DNA from: an uncultured Lewinella sp.
GTDB lineage: Bacteria; Bacteroidota; Bacteroidia; Chitinophagales; Saprospiraceae
NCBI GenBank assembly: GCA_913057785.1
Contig: CAJXPD010000022.1
Location: forward strand, 1 to 59,196
Direction of reading: 5' to 3'
Length of the DNA: 59,196 nucleotides
The translations under genes were made by a program, and so were the position numbers. A model generated the notes under the pieces. It made no database searches and had not been told where the DNA came from. It worked only from the letters and a program-made list of their open reading frames with translations. Shown in pieces: positions 17,212-26,355 of this stretch. Position 1 is the stretch's first letter. The number at the start of each line of letters is the position of its first letter.

Positions 17212-18366
17212 CTAGTCTTCTAACTTCAAGACCGCAAATTTCCCCTTATTCCAACCATGCACCAATAGATACAGCTGGGATTCTCCTCCCTCGTCCACAA
17301 AGTGTGGCCATACATGATGAATGTTGGTTAGGACGGGGATGCCAAGATCGCCAGGAACAATGGTAGAGACCAGTTCGTCACCTGTATGTGCGTAGATGGG
17401 AGCTGACTTTTGATCACCAACTGCTCGTAAAGCATTGAAGAAGAAGTGCTTTGATTTATAGGATACATTGCATACCAGACTGCCCTCTGGAATATTGTCA
17501 AAAGTTTCTAGATAGGCCCCATCTTTTCTAAATTTCACTACCTGTCCAGCAGCCCGATTAGCTACATACAAATGACCTTCATGGGCATAAATGCCATGTG
17601 CTGTTTGAAACTGTCCGGGAGCCTTACCCTTTCCTCCCCAAGCCAATTTCCCCCAGGTCCAGGAACCATCTACTTCTTCAATGGTAAGGATAAAGTCACC
17701 CTTTGAATAACCATGGGCGGCATAGATCACACCGTCTAGGTAGGTTACATCCGTCACGCCGAAATTACTCCCTTTATCAGAGAAGAAATCATTGGCAGGA
17801 ACGAAGTCAAATTCAACACCTCGAGGCTTCAAAATGTCACTGACAATGGTTCCATCTAGGTTCAATACCAATACACGCTTACCCTCTTGCGCGACTGCCA
17901 AATGCTTTTTCCCCTTATGGACAAAGAATACGATGCCGTGGATATTGTCCTTCAGACGTTCATCCTGGCCAATCTTAGTCCACTCCTTCAGATCAGGGCT
18001 AATGGCGCATAAGCCGTAACCTGGTATCCCTGTGTATACGATCCCCGTCTCAGGATCTTCATTAAAACCACCATGCATGCCAGGTTCAAACTCTCGGGCC
18101 TCTTCTGGGAAAGCGGCAGTTAGACCCTCATCCCAGGAAAAAATAAAATCACCCTGTCCCGTAACCAATCTGGCTTTCTCGATCGGGGAACCCGTTTCGG
18201 ATGTTGTGGTTGCTGATGCATGATGATGAGCATCCCCATGGTGATGGCCATGATGCGTATGATCTGTATCATCGTGATCATGTTTATGTCCATGTGCCAT
18301 AAAGGCAAAGGCTATACCTAGAATCACTGCAAGGGATAAAATTTTGAAAGTTGGTCTGTTTTTCAT
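17212..18366 (-). CDS. Exported beta-propeller-like protein with His-rich N-terminus
   Basis: The 384-residue protein starts at ATG 18366 with a signal sequence (MKNRPTFKILSLAVILGIAF) that runs straight into a segment with 13 histidines in ~25 residues, mixed with Asp. The remainder has repeated strands resembling NHL/SMP-30-type propellers (GIVYTGIPGYGLCAISPDLKEW, HGIYAHEGHLYVANRAAGQV, LYLLVHGWNKGKF). The His/Asp tract suggests metal binding (Zn, Ni, Cu or Co), by analogy with His-rich metal chaperones and transporters. An upstream start at 18387 exists but lengthens the N-terminus without improving the signal peptide. No metal transporter is adjacent. Confidence 0.75.
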   Translation of the reverse strand: MKNRPTFKILSLAVILGIAFAFMAHGHKHDHDDTDHTHHGHHHGDAHHHASATTTSETGSPIEKARLVTGQGDFIFSWDEGLTAAFPEEAREFEPGMHGGFNEDPETGIVYTGIPGYGLCAISPDLKEWTKIGQDERLKDNIHGIVFFVHKGKKHLAVAQEGKRVLVLNLDGTIVSDILKPRGVEFDFVPANDFFSDKGSNFGVTDVTYLDGVIYAAHGYSKGDFILTIEEVDGSWTWGKLAWGGKGKAPGQFQTAHGIYAHEGHLYVANRAAGQVVKFRKDGAYLETFDNIPEGSLVCNVSYKSKHFFFNALRAVGDQKSAPIYAHTGDELVSTIVPGDLGIPVLTNIHHVWPHFVDEGGESQLYLLVHGWNKGKFAVLKLED

Positions 18367-18895
18367 CGTTTTGAAGATTATTTCCAAAATATGGTACGAA
18401 AATAAAAGATTGGGCTTTCTAAACGGCAGAAAAGCACATTCTCGGGTGTCAATTTACGGGAAAAATGGAAAGGAAAAGTGCAAATAACATTTTATCTTCC
18501 CTTTGTCCCATCCTTAGAGGAGCTCCAATTTTGGTGGGTTCTATTTTGAATGGATTTTTTCGGCCCTAGCGACCTTAAATTACCGGGAAGCATTCATCTG
18601 TAGCTTTGCTACTAGCCTACGTAAGAAGGTGGGGTAATGCCGCTAAGTTGCAAGTACAAGAGGATCTCACCTCAATGGCCGCTAAAATGATTATCCATCG
18701 TTTGCATAATGAATTCTTTAGAAACACTTCAACAAAACACCTTGCTTTTCTCTGCAAAATCAGCTTCCAAAGTGTCCTTCAAAAAATCAATGTATTTTTC
18801 GATGGATCAGGTTCTAATGGCTGAAATGGCCTTTTCTTACAAGAGAATTCTCCCCCAGCATTGAATTCAGCCGATTTTACCTAAATTAGTTGTTC
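18367..18895. other. Divergent intergenic region, no gene seen
   Basis: These 529 nt lie between the divergent His-rich propeller and propeller-GAF genes and must hold both promoters. I saw no convincing -33/-7 pair, no long inverted repeat and no ORF with coding character. Confidence 0.5.
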
Positions 18896-21838
18896 ATGGC
18901 AGACCGATCGATAAAACTCCTCTTGTTTCTGTTTTTGTGGGGAATGTATTTCCCTGTCTTTGCTCAACAGTATGGGTATGTTCAATACAATAAAGACAGT
19001 GGTGCGCCCTTTGAACAGGTCAACTCCGTTATCCAGGATAAGGAAGGATACATATGGATTGCTTCAGAAAATGGCTTGTATCGCTTTGATGGGATTCATT
19101 TCGACATCTACAGTCTTCATACCCAGAGTCAAAACATTCATCAGCTTCAAACGGACGGAAAGGATCTGTTCTTTGTCAATGACCTCAGCATCTACGAGAT
19201 CGAGCAACTCTCTTTAGACCCTCAGGTTAACATTCTGCTCGCAGGAAGTATCAATGAAGCAGACTCCGTCCCATTTTACCCCAACGACTTTATATTAGGT
19301 AAAGATCAGCATGTTTGGGTTAGTCAATCCAATCATAGCATCGGTCGCTTACAAGAAAAGACTTTTACCAACTATCCCTTCTCTAGCTCAAATGAAGCGC
19401 AACAACTAGCCATACAAGAAGACGCTGATGGTGGGATATGGGCACTCAGCCCCATCGATGGCTTGTTCTACTTTGAAGCCGAGGCCCAAGCTTTCCAAAA
19501 AAAACTTGATATCAAAAATGGGAATTGTTTACTGATCCACGGCGACCGACTCCTGCTCGGCCAAGAGGCCTTGTATGTTTATAGAATCAGGGGAAAGTCT
19601 TTACGACTAGAAAAGAAAATCTCGATAGATGATGGTACTATTTCAGCTCTTCATGTGGATAAAAGTGGACAATACCTAGTCGGAACGGCACAGGGAAAGC
19701 TCATTCGTCTTCCGAACCTAAATAGCGCTCCACAATCTGTCTACGGAGCCAATGAAGCCCATCGTGTAGAAGAACTTGATTTTGGGAAGATTAATGAAAT
19801 CTATGTCAGTTCAGATAGCTTAGGTAAGAATGATCGCCTGTGGATATCCGCTGAAACTGGATTGTGGTTACTGCAAAAGCGATTTTTCAAAACGGTAAAG
19901 AATCTACCAATGAACAATCCTATTGCTATTGCGGTGGGAGAAGATCGGAAAGTATGGGTGCCGATGAATTATCTATACGAGCTAAGTCCAAAAGATGACG
20001 AATTCGTAGCTCGAACCAGCTATAATAATATGCAGGTTAACGCCGTAGCCAAAGATAAGGCTGGCTTTACCTGGATTTCCCGAAATACTCCATCGGTAGA
20101 ACTACTCAAGTACCGCAATACAGAGCTGATTAGAAGGTATGATCTGCATGATCGCGGTGAGGCTGTTTTCAATCTATATCCCGATAGCAAGGGAAATGTA
20201 TGGTTCTGCCAGGCACCTTCTAGTAAACCTATCGTTGGTATAGCTAAGGTGAATACGAGGGGCGAAATCGAATATTACGATGACCAAAAAGGCTTTTCCA
20301 GTAGAGTTTTGACGATCAAAGAGAGTTCTCGAGGGGAAATTTATGCTGCGGGCATTGGGGAACAAAGCTACCTATATCGCTATGATGACGAGCAGGATCT
20401 ATTTATCAATTTGAGTCCAACACTACCCTTTGAAGCCTTGCTCAACTTTGAGGTACATGATCTTACGATTGATGATCGTGGCATCGTTTGGTTGGCTACT
20501 ACTGATGGTTTACTCCGTTATGATTCAGAGACCATAAGCTTGATCAAAAATGACCTCCTAGGTCAGGAAGAAGTACGAGGTGTCACGCATTATTCCAACA
20601 ATAATATTTGGGTAGCCACCGCAACGAAAGGGCTTGTTTTTCATCAGCAAAACACCTCCACCGTATTGGGGGAACAGGAAGGGCTACCAGCAGTAATCAG
20701 TGCCTATCGATGTATCACTACCGATGCAGATGGCCGACTTTGGGCAGGTACCCCGGAGGGCTTAGTGTACTCTCGTATCGATGCGGCCACCTTACCCTAT
20801 TCCAACCCACCCAGACTACGGCAGATCAACATTAATCAAGGAGAACTCGCAAGCACGTCTGACTCCACTATTCAACTTCGGCAAGATCATCAGCTTGAGC
20901 TGGTATTCACCAACTTATCCTTCCCCGCAAAGAATGTACAGTATCAATACCGACTCATACCTATAGCAGATAAACAAATCATGCTAGAAGAACAGCTTTG
21001 GCAATCCAACGGAAAGAGCAATAGCCTCCAACTGAACAAGCTAGAGCTTGGGGATTACTACTTAGAAGTCAGGGCTCGACAGACCGGAGGATTTCAATGG
21101 AGCATGCCATTAAGCCTTGAAATAGACGTGTACCTACCCTGGTATCTTAGGTCCTGGTTTATATACAGTGCATCGGGTACCTTGTTTCTTTTGCTAGCCT
21201 ATTACTTTCGGTTTTATGTACGGCGCCGGTTCAAAAGACTACAGCAAGTCCTACAGTACTCTAATGAGAAGTTGGCCAATAAGGAGTCCCAATTAATGCA
21301 GAAGATACAGGAATTTGAAATCCAAAAAGAGGAGCTGGACAATGCCAATTCCAATATTCAAATCCTGGAACTCTTCATCAAAGGCATTCCGAAAAAAGCC
21401 TCTTGGGAAGATGTAATTTCAGCTATGGGGAAAGCCGTCTGGCAAGCTGCAGATATCGATGCTTTTGAAATAGCCTTTAAAGAAAAAGGAGAGATTGTGC
21501 ATCGAGGATATTCCAATATGGAACGAAGTAGATATACCTTTCGTAGCAAGACCTTTGATGCCAAAACAAGCCTAACATGCTGGGCAATGGCTAATAAAAA
21601 GGAGGTAATGATTAATGACTTTCATAAAGAGCACACCTTGTATATTGATGAGAAGGAGGCCTATCACTTTAAATCCTTGATCTTTATTCCTTTCAAATTG
21701 GAGAATGATCAGCCGGTGGTGTTATGTGCCTATAGTATTAGGGAAAATGACTTCGATCACAATGATTTAGTCATGTTCCGCATCTTATCCAAGTTTATCC
21801 ATTTTTCGATCCATCATGAATTAAAGAAACAATTATGA
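18896..21838 (+). CDS. Kinase-less two-component-type sensor: propeller, Y_Y_Y, membrane helix, coiled coil, GAF
   Basis: The 980-residue protein begins with a signal peptide (MADRSIKLLLFLFLWGMYF). Two-component propeller repeats (SVIQDKEGYIWIASENGLYRF, DDRGIVWLATTDGLLRY, TDADGRLWAGTPEGL) run to ~640, and a Y_Y_Y-like domain follows (~667-738). After one membrane helix (~754-777) comes a charged coiled coil (~780-830) and a GAF-like domain to the end (SLIFIPFKLENDQPVVLCAYS). HisKA, ATPase, receiver and DNA-binding parts are absent, so it senses outside but has no recognisable enzymatic output. Its stop overlaps the start of the glutamate-receptor-like channel gene. A TTG 6 nt upstream is a less likely start. 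Confidence 0.88.
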   Translation: MADRSIKLLLFLFLWGMYFPVFAQQYGYVQYNKDSGAPFEQVNSVIQDKEGYIWIASENGLYRFDGIHFDIYSLHTQSQNIHQLQTDGKDLFFVNDLSIYEIEQLSLDPQVNILLAGSINEADSVPFYPNDFILGKDQHVWVSQSNHSIGRLQEKTFTNYPFSSSNEAQQLAIQEDADGGIWALSPIDGLFYFEAEAQAFQKKLDIKNGNCLLIHGDRLLLGQEALYVYRIRGKSLRLEKKISIDDGTISALHVDKSGQYLVGTAQGKLIRLPNLNSAPQSVYGANEAHRVEELDFGKINEIYVSSDSLGKNDRLWISAETGLWLLQKRFFKTVKNLPMNNPIAIAVGEDRKVWVPMNYLYELSPKDDEFVARTSYNNMQVNAVAKDKAGFTWISRNTPSVELLKYRNTELIRRYDLHDRGEAVFNLYPDSKGNVWFCQAPSSKPIVGIAKVNTRGEIEYYDDQKGFSSRVLTIKESSRGEIYAAGIGEQSYLYRYDDEQDLFINLSPTLPFEALLNFEVHDLTIDDRGIVWLATTDGLLRYDSETISLIKNDLLGQEEVRGVTHYSNNNIWVATATKGLVFHQQNTSTVLGEQEGLPAVISAYRCITTDADGRLWAGTPEGLVYSRIDAATLPYSNPPRLRQININQGELASTSDSTIQLRQDHQLELVFTNLSFPAKNVQYQYRLIPIADKQIMLEEQLWQSNGKSNSLQLNKLELGDYYLEVRARQTGGFQWSMPLSLEIDVYLPWYLRSWFIYSASGTLFLLLAYYFRFYVRRRFKRLQQVLQYSNEKLANKESQLMQKIQEFEIQKEELDNANSNIQILELFIKGIPKKASWEDVISAMGKAVWQAADIDAFEIAFKEKGEIVHRGYSNMERSRYTFRSKTFDAKTSLTCWAMANKKEVMINDFHKEHTLYIDEKEAYHFKSLIFIPFKLENDQPVVLCAYSIRENDFDHNDLVMFRILSKFIHFSIHHELKKQL

Positions 21839-22917
21839 ATGGACCATTATCTCGCCTGTTCATGCTGCTATTGCTGATCACCAGCGAGCAGTTCGCCTTC
21901 GCTAATACCGATACCTTAATCGTGGGCATTTACCATAATCCCCCCTTTGTCATTGCCACGGACGAAGACACCTATGAAGGCCTCAGTATCGAGCTCTGGG
22001 AGAATATTGCGGAGTCTTCCAATATCCATTTCGAATACCGACAATACTCCGATTTTATTGGCATTCTAAAGCAATTGGAATACCGGGAAATCGACCTGAC
22101 CATTAACCCAATGGATGTCAATGATACAAGGGTAGAAAAGTTTGATATGACCCAGCCCTTTTTCATCACCAGTATTGGTGTTGCCATCCCTTTCATGAAC
22201 CGATCTACGCTAAGTGTATTTGTTCGGAATATCTTCTCCTTGGCATTTCTAGAAATCATTTTGCTACTGATATTGGTCATCTTCATCTTTGGTTTCTTAC
22301 TCTGGCTCGTTGAACGGGGGCATAACAAATTCCAGTTCCGTCCCGGCTTCTTAGGTCTATTTGATGGTCTCTGGTGGTCAGCAGTAACCATGACCACGGT
22401 GGGTTATGGTGACAAGGCCCCCAAGTCCAATTTAGGAAAGGCCATTGCCATTATTTGGATGTTTACTGCGGTGATCATCATTTCAAGTTTTACCGCTGGC
22501 ATCGCTTCTACCCTGACCATTAGTGGCCTGCAGACGGACATACAGACGGCGGAAGACATTCGATTGGTAGACCGAGCATCCGTAGTCGGTGCGACTAGCA
22601 GTGAGTTTTATTTAATACAAGAAGAAATTCCCATCCATCAGACCTTTGCTTCCCCCATCCCCGCTCTTCGCACCTTAGCCAAAAAAGAGAATGATGTACT
22701 ACTGCACGACCGAACTGTATTGCAATATTACATCAACCGTCTTTCCTTAGCCGAAAAAGTAAAATTGCTACCCATCACCTTGAAAGAGCATTACCAGAGC
22801 TTCATGCTACCCAAGGGGCACTCCAGCTTTGATGTAATTAATGTGGGCTTGATGAAGGAAATGCAGAAGAACGGTTGGGAGGAATTACAGCGAAAGTATA
22901 ATGTTGTATGGCGATAG
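21835..22917 (+). CDS. Prokaryotic ionotropic glutamate-receptor-like potassium channel (GluR0 type)
   Basis: The 360-residue protein has a signal peptide (1-23) and the first lobe of an amino-acid-binding protein (TLIVGIYHNPPFVI ... DLTINPMDVNDTRVEKFDMTQPFF). Helix M1 (~132-160), the pore loop with selectivity filter TMTTVGYGD (~186-194) and helix M2 (~200-228) follow, and then the second lobe (AEDIRL ... DVLLHDRTVLQYYI ... MLPKGHSSF). The Arg in NDTRVEKF and the Asp in LLHDRTV match the positions that hold the alpha-carboxyl and alpha-amino groups of the ligand in this family. The order lobe-M1-P-M2-lobe with a K+ filter is diagnostic of GluR0-like channels. The gene overlaps the upstream sensor by ATGA. 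Confidence 0.95.
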   Translation: MNGPLSRLFMLLLLITSEQFAFANTDTLIVGIYHNPPFVIATDEDTYEGLSIELWENIAESSNIHFEYRQYSDFIGILKQLEYREIDLTINPMDVNDTRVEKFDMTQPFFITSIGVAIPFMNRSTLSVFVRNIFSLAFLEIILLLILVIFIFGFLLWLVERGHNKFQFRPGFLGLFDGLWWSAVTMTTVGYGDKAPKSNLGKAIAIIWMFTAVIIISSFTAGIASTLTISGLQTDIQTAEDIRLVDRASVVGATSSEFYLIQEEIPIHQTFASPIPALRTLAKKENDVLLHDRTVLQYYINRLSLAEKVKLLPITLKEHYQSFMLPKGHSSFDVINVGLMKEMQKNGWEELQRKYNVVWR

Positions 22918-22993
22918 TCATTTGATGCTACGCGTGAGGTAAGTATTCTTAGGAGACCTCCTCCCGAGCTAATTACCTTTGTCCCTATACTTG

Positions 22994-23797
22994 TTATGCG
23001 ACTAAGATTTCAGGTCTAATTTCTTGAATCCTTTGAATGCTCTTCATTAATAATTCCTGCGAAGTATGTATTGAACTACCTTTAACTAGCAGCTCATAGT
23101 CAAAAATTTGAGCTGAACCCAGTAGAAATTTCGCGCCATTCAGAGTATGAAAGTCCACTGGTAGATTTCCATTCTCAAATACAATCAATTCTGGCTGCCG
23201 TACGTGGTAATCGCCTGTCAAATCACCCTCGTATAGGAAAATGAATAAGATATCATGTTCCGAAGGAGTATGATAAGTCCAGCCCTGTCCCTTCCCTAGG
23301 TTTACTTCTAGATAATTTAGGTTATAGGGAGGTGTGATCTTGCTTTCTAATCCATTATACTTTCCTAGCAGTAGATGAAAGTCACGACCTTTTGTAATGT
23401 CCTGCTCTTTTAAGAAAACGCTCTTGGGTTCTTGCAGCTGCATTTCTGGCGGTAAGGCAATCCACAATTGAAATCCTCTCGCGTAACTATCATCTCTTAT
23501 CTGTCCCTTGTGCCATACCCCATTACCAGCTTCCAAGTATTCAATATCCCGTACACCCAGACTGACCCTATTTCCAGTACTTTCTTGAATATCGGTACTT
23601 CCTTCTACATAGTAAGTGAATGTCGCAATTCCTGAATGAGGATGCCATCCAAAGCCAGTCCCTTTGGGAGGATCTCCATTGATATAATCTAAAAAGACGA
23701 AAGGTTTTGTGAGCTTACCCTGTACCCGAGGATGGATCACTCTTGTGATCAGGCCATGGTTTTGACCACTGTTTCTATATATTATTTTTCTTGGCAT
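22994..23797 (-). CDS. Pirin family protein
   Basis: The 267-residue double-cupin pirin has the family signatures FVFLDYINGDPPKGTGFGWHPHSGIAT and DIEYLEAGNGVWHKGQ. The three metal histidines are present (two in HPHSG, one in VWHKG), but the fourth ligand, Glu two residues after the last His in human pirin and YhhW-like proteins, is Gly here. Bacterial pirins have been linked to quercetin dioxygenase activity and redox responses. It is the last gene of a cluster with an FMN reductase (22-nt gap) and a DoxX protein, which suggests quinone or electrophile stress. Confidence 0.93.
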   Translation of the reverse strand: MPRKIIYRNSGQNHGLITRVIHPRVQGKLTKPFVFLDYINGDPPKGTGFGWHPHSGIATFTYYVEGSTDIQESTGNRVSLGVRDIEYLEAGNGVWHKGQIRDDSYARGFQLWIALPPEMQLQEPKSVFLKEQDITKGRDFHLLLGKYNGLESKITPPYNLNYLEVNLGKGQGWTYHTPSEHDILFIFLYEGDLTGDYHVRQPELIVFENGNLPVDFHTLNGAKFLLGSAQIFDYELLVKGSSIHTSQELLMKSIQRIQEIRPEILVA

Positions 23798-23819
23798 GAT
23801 GTTTCTCTTTTAACTGAAG

Positions 23820-24353
23820 TTATCCAACTGCTTCCAAAAAACTGGCTACCTTGCTTAGATGTTCCTTTCGGAAGGGACCTTCGGTGATTTTCCCATCTGT
23901 GAAATTTTGATAAAAAGAAGGCAAGGCAAAACTTTCGATGAAGTCTGCTCCCAGAAATGGAAAGGCTGTCAATGCAGACTGGAGTACCGTAGCTCCACCT
24001 CTGGCTCCGGGAGAGGTACTCATTAAAAGCATGGGTTTCTGATTCCAGAATTCCAAGTTTACTCTTGATAACCAATCTATGATGTTTTTAAACACGGCAG
24101 CATAAGAGCCATTGTGCTCCGCTAGAGATATCACGAAGCCATCCGCCTTTGCAAAGACTTCATTGAGCTCGTTTACCAATGACGGAATGCCATTTTTTGA
24201 TTCGTAATCCTCCCCATAGATAGGAAGTTGAAAGTCATTCAAGTTTATTTGAATAATTTCAGTGTGATCTAACATTTCCGAAGTATAGTTTACCAACTTC
24301 TGATTGATAGATGCTTTGCTGTTGCTTCCTGCTAATGCTACTAGTTTTTTCAT
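23820..24353 (-). CDS. NADPH-dependent FMN reductase family flavoprotein
   Basis: The 177-residue flavodoxin-like protein has the phosphate-binding start ALAGSNSKASINQKL and flavin-contact segments ISLAEHNGSYAAVFKNIIDWLS and MSTSPGARGGATVL, as in chromate/azo/quinone reductases of this family. Its ATG overlaps the stop of the DoxX gene (24350-24353, ATGA) and pirin follows 22 nt later. The cluster suggests reduction of quinones or electrophiles; the substrate is not determined. Confidence 0.93.
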   Translation of the reverse strand: MKKLVALAGSNSKASINQKLVNYTSEMLDHTEIIQINLNDFQLPIYGEDYESKNGIPSLVNELNEVFAKADGFVISLAEHNGSYAAVFKNIIDWLSRVNLEFWNQKPMLLMSTSPGARGGATVLQSALTAFPFLGADFIESFALPSFYQNFTDGKITEGPFRKEHLSKVASFLEAVG

Positions 24354-24808
24354 GATTTACTTTTTATGATAATGTTGTCCAAGGCATAGCCGCCACTTCC
24401 GTTGATCAGAATAGAGAGCGCTAAGCCGATGATTAAAATAGAATACTCGTACCCTTCCCCTTCCTGATTGCCAAACCAGTTCATGAAAAATCCATTTTGC
24501 AATTGTGAGGTAAAGATGATTCCCATAAACAAGCCAATGATTGCTATTGCCCAGCATCGACTTAGCAAACCAAGAATGAGAGATATTGAGCCAAAAAACT
24601 CGATCGCTATCACAGAGAATCCGACGATGGGCGGAAGCCCCATCTGTTGACTAAAGAATTCCATGGTGCCAGAGAACCCGAAGCCTCCAAATAGACCGAG
24701 CATCTTCTGTGCCCCATGCGGGAATAGAACGAGCCCCAGTATTAATCTGGCAATACTAAATCCGAGGTTCGATTGAGAGGTTAAAAGGGTTTGAATTAAT
24801 CTGTTCAT
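24350..24808 (-). CDS. DoxX family membrane protein
   Basis: The 152-residue protein has four hydrophobic helices and the DoxX signatures IARLILGLVLFPHGAQKMLGLFGGFG and FFGSISLILGLLSR. DoxX-like proteins are small membrane subunits associated with redox or sulfur metabolism and oxidative-stress clusters. Its stop overlaps the FMN reductase start by 4 nt and it lies 42 nt after the beta-barrel gene. Confidence 0.93.
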   Translation of the reverse strand: MNRLIQTLLTSQSNLGFSIARLILGLVLFPHGAQKMLGLFGGFGFSGTMEFFSQQMGLPPIVGFSVIAIEFFGSISLILGLLSRCWAIAIIGLFMGIIFTSQLQNGFFMNWFGNQEGEGYEYSILIIGLALSILINGSGGYALDNIIIKSKS

Positions 24809-24850
24809 GATTGTAGATATTTAAGTCAGTAATGTCTCGTTGAGTGATAC

Positions 24851-25495
24851 TTACAGCATTCTTCTATAGTACATGCCAATAGCATTCCTGCTTAGCGCCT
24901 CTGGCCCATAGCGATCCATATCCAGTCCCACACCGACTTGATGTCCCGAAAGTGAAATGCCTGCACGTAATTGCTGAAAACTTCTAGAATGGGTTCTGAA
25001 TTCATCCCATACATGTAGAAATTGCCCATTTACCCAGAAAGAGATAGATTCCTTAAGGGGTACATTAAACTGAAACTGGGCAAATGTCTCTATATAGATT
25101 TGCTCCTTCTGTTGAGCATATCCAACAGTGGGAATGATGACTAGTAAAAGTCTTTCGCCTTTGGAGGTATATCTTGTTGATATTCTTTGAGAAAATCCGC
25201 CAATACTATTATAGTAAAGGGAAGGCCCAATGGAAAACCTTTTACTGAAATTCCAAAATAAGGTGGGTTGAATACCCGCTTCATCGAAGTTCCGATTTTC
25301 ATTGGAACCGTAATTTTCAAAGAAGCCAAGGGTCGTCAAACTTAATGACTTCGCCTCATTGAGGTGTTGACTGGAAAGGAGGTTGAAAGACGTTTTATCT
25401 AAACCTTTGAACAACTCAACTTGAGTAAATTGAGCCTGTAGATTGATGGCTATTCCGAGGATTATCAGTACTAAGGCAGGTGCTGTATTTTTCAT
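24851..25495 (-). CDS. Exported beta-barrel-like protein of unknown function
   Basis: The 214-residue protein has a signal peptide (MKNTAPALVLIILGIAINLQA) and amphipathic strands (FSIGPSLYYNSIGGFSQRIS, IYIETFAQFQFNV, RAGISLSGHQVGVGLDMD) and ends in IGMYYRRML, typical of small outer-membrane barrels. It is the first gene of the DoxX/FMN reductase/pirin group. No named family was recognised. Confidence 0.65.
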   Translation of the reverse strand: MKNTAPALVLIILGIAINLQAQFTQVELFKGLDKTSFNLLSSQHLNEAKSLSLTTLGFFENYGSNENRNFDEAGIQPTLFWNFSKRFSIGPSLYYNSIGGFSQRISTRYTSKGERLLLVIIPTVGYAQQKEQIYIETFAQFQFNVPLKESISFWVNGQFLHVWDEFRTHSRSFQQLRAGISLSGHQVGVGLDMDRYGPEALSRNAIGMYYRRML

Positions 25496-25574
25496 GCCTC
25501 AAAAATCAGGGGAGCAGGCATGAAAAAAAATAAACTAGTTTAAGAGCATGCTTAAAATTTCATTAATCGGCTAC

Positions 25575-25673
25575 GAGTGGCAAATTTCATCCTGAGCCTC
25601 GTTAAAAAGCCTCGCCTTACCTTCTAGGTAGGCCTACGTTTTTTGCCTTCCTCAGGATAAAATTTGTTCACTC
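25575..25673. repeat. ~100-bp imperfect palindrome (REP/MITE-like or long terminator)
   Basis: GAGTGGCAAATTTCATCCTGAG at 25575-25596 pairs with the arm at 25651-25673 with only three differences. The interior contains a smaller inverted pair (GCCTTACCT/AGGTAGGC). It lies between the Crp/Fnr gene and the beta-barrel gene on the minus strand. No second copy was noticed in the window. Confidence 0.6.
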
Positions 25674-25702
25674 TCACTCAATCATGAAAATTCAATCCTG
25701 CT

Positions 25703-26305
25703 CTAAGTCGCCGATCTTTTTTTAATTTTTGCTTTAATCATACTCATGAATTCGGGAGTCACTCCGATATAAGCAGCTAGATCTTTCTGCTTTATTCTCT
25801 TGACTATTTGCGGATACTTTTCTTTGAATCTTAAGTACCTTTCTTCGGCCGTCAAAGAAATACCATGATTCGTTCTTAGGATGTAGTTCATGAGTGATCT
25901 TTGGTATAAGATGCGGTAGAACTTTTCAAATTGTGGAATCTCTTTAAACAGGAGTTCATAATTTGTCCTAGATATGGCCAACAGCTCCGTATCTTCCAAG
26001 GCCTCTATAAAAGACACAGAGGGTTCCCTTGAGATAAAGCTAGCCATGTCTGTGGTCCAATAATCTTCAATGCCGAACATGGAAATGTGTTGGGTTCCAG
26101 CCATGTCCAATGTATAGGCCTTCACACAGCCTTTGGTGATGAAATATTCATATTTCGCCACATCCCCCTCTTGCAATAGGAAGTCCTTCTTTTTGACCCT
26201 AACCTCTTTCAATAATGAAATAAATCTACGCTTCTCCAGATCTGTCAATTCAATGAATCTACTTACATTATTGAGGATAAGGTGGTGGGCATCTTTGAAT
26301 TCCAT
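25703..26305 (-). CDS. Crp/Fnr-family transcriptional regulator
   Basis: The 200-residue protein (from ATG 26305) has a cyclic-nucleotide-binding-like beta-roll (LLQEGDVAKYEYFITKGCVKAY at ~40-60, AISRTNYELLFKEIP) and a C-terminal helix-turn-helix (RIKQKDLAAYIGVTPEFMSMIKAKIKK). This short form without Fnr cysteines is common in Bacteroidota. An upstream in-frame start at 26416 would overlap the preceding small gene and adds a segment with no family character, so it is rejected. It is upstream of the redox cluster on the same strand, so it may regulate it. No cAMP-specific residues are obvious. Confidence 0.92.
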   Translation of the reverse strand: MEFKDAHHLILNNVSRFIELTDLEKRRFISLLKEVRVKKKDFLLQEGDVAKYEYFITKGCVKAYTLDMAGTQHISMFGIEDYWTTDMASFISREPSVSFIEALEDTELLAISRTNYELLFKEIPQFEKFYRILYQRSLMNYILRTNHGISLTAEERYLRFKEKYPQIVKRIKQKDLAAYIGVTPEFMSMIKAKIKKRSAT

Positions 26306-26355
26306 TTCTATTTCGTTCTGGTAGATTTTTGATTTAGTCGACTTTTGGGAGAAGA

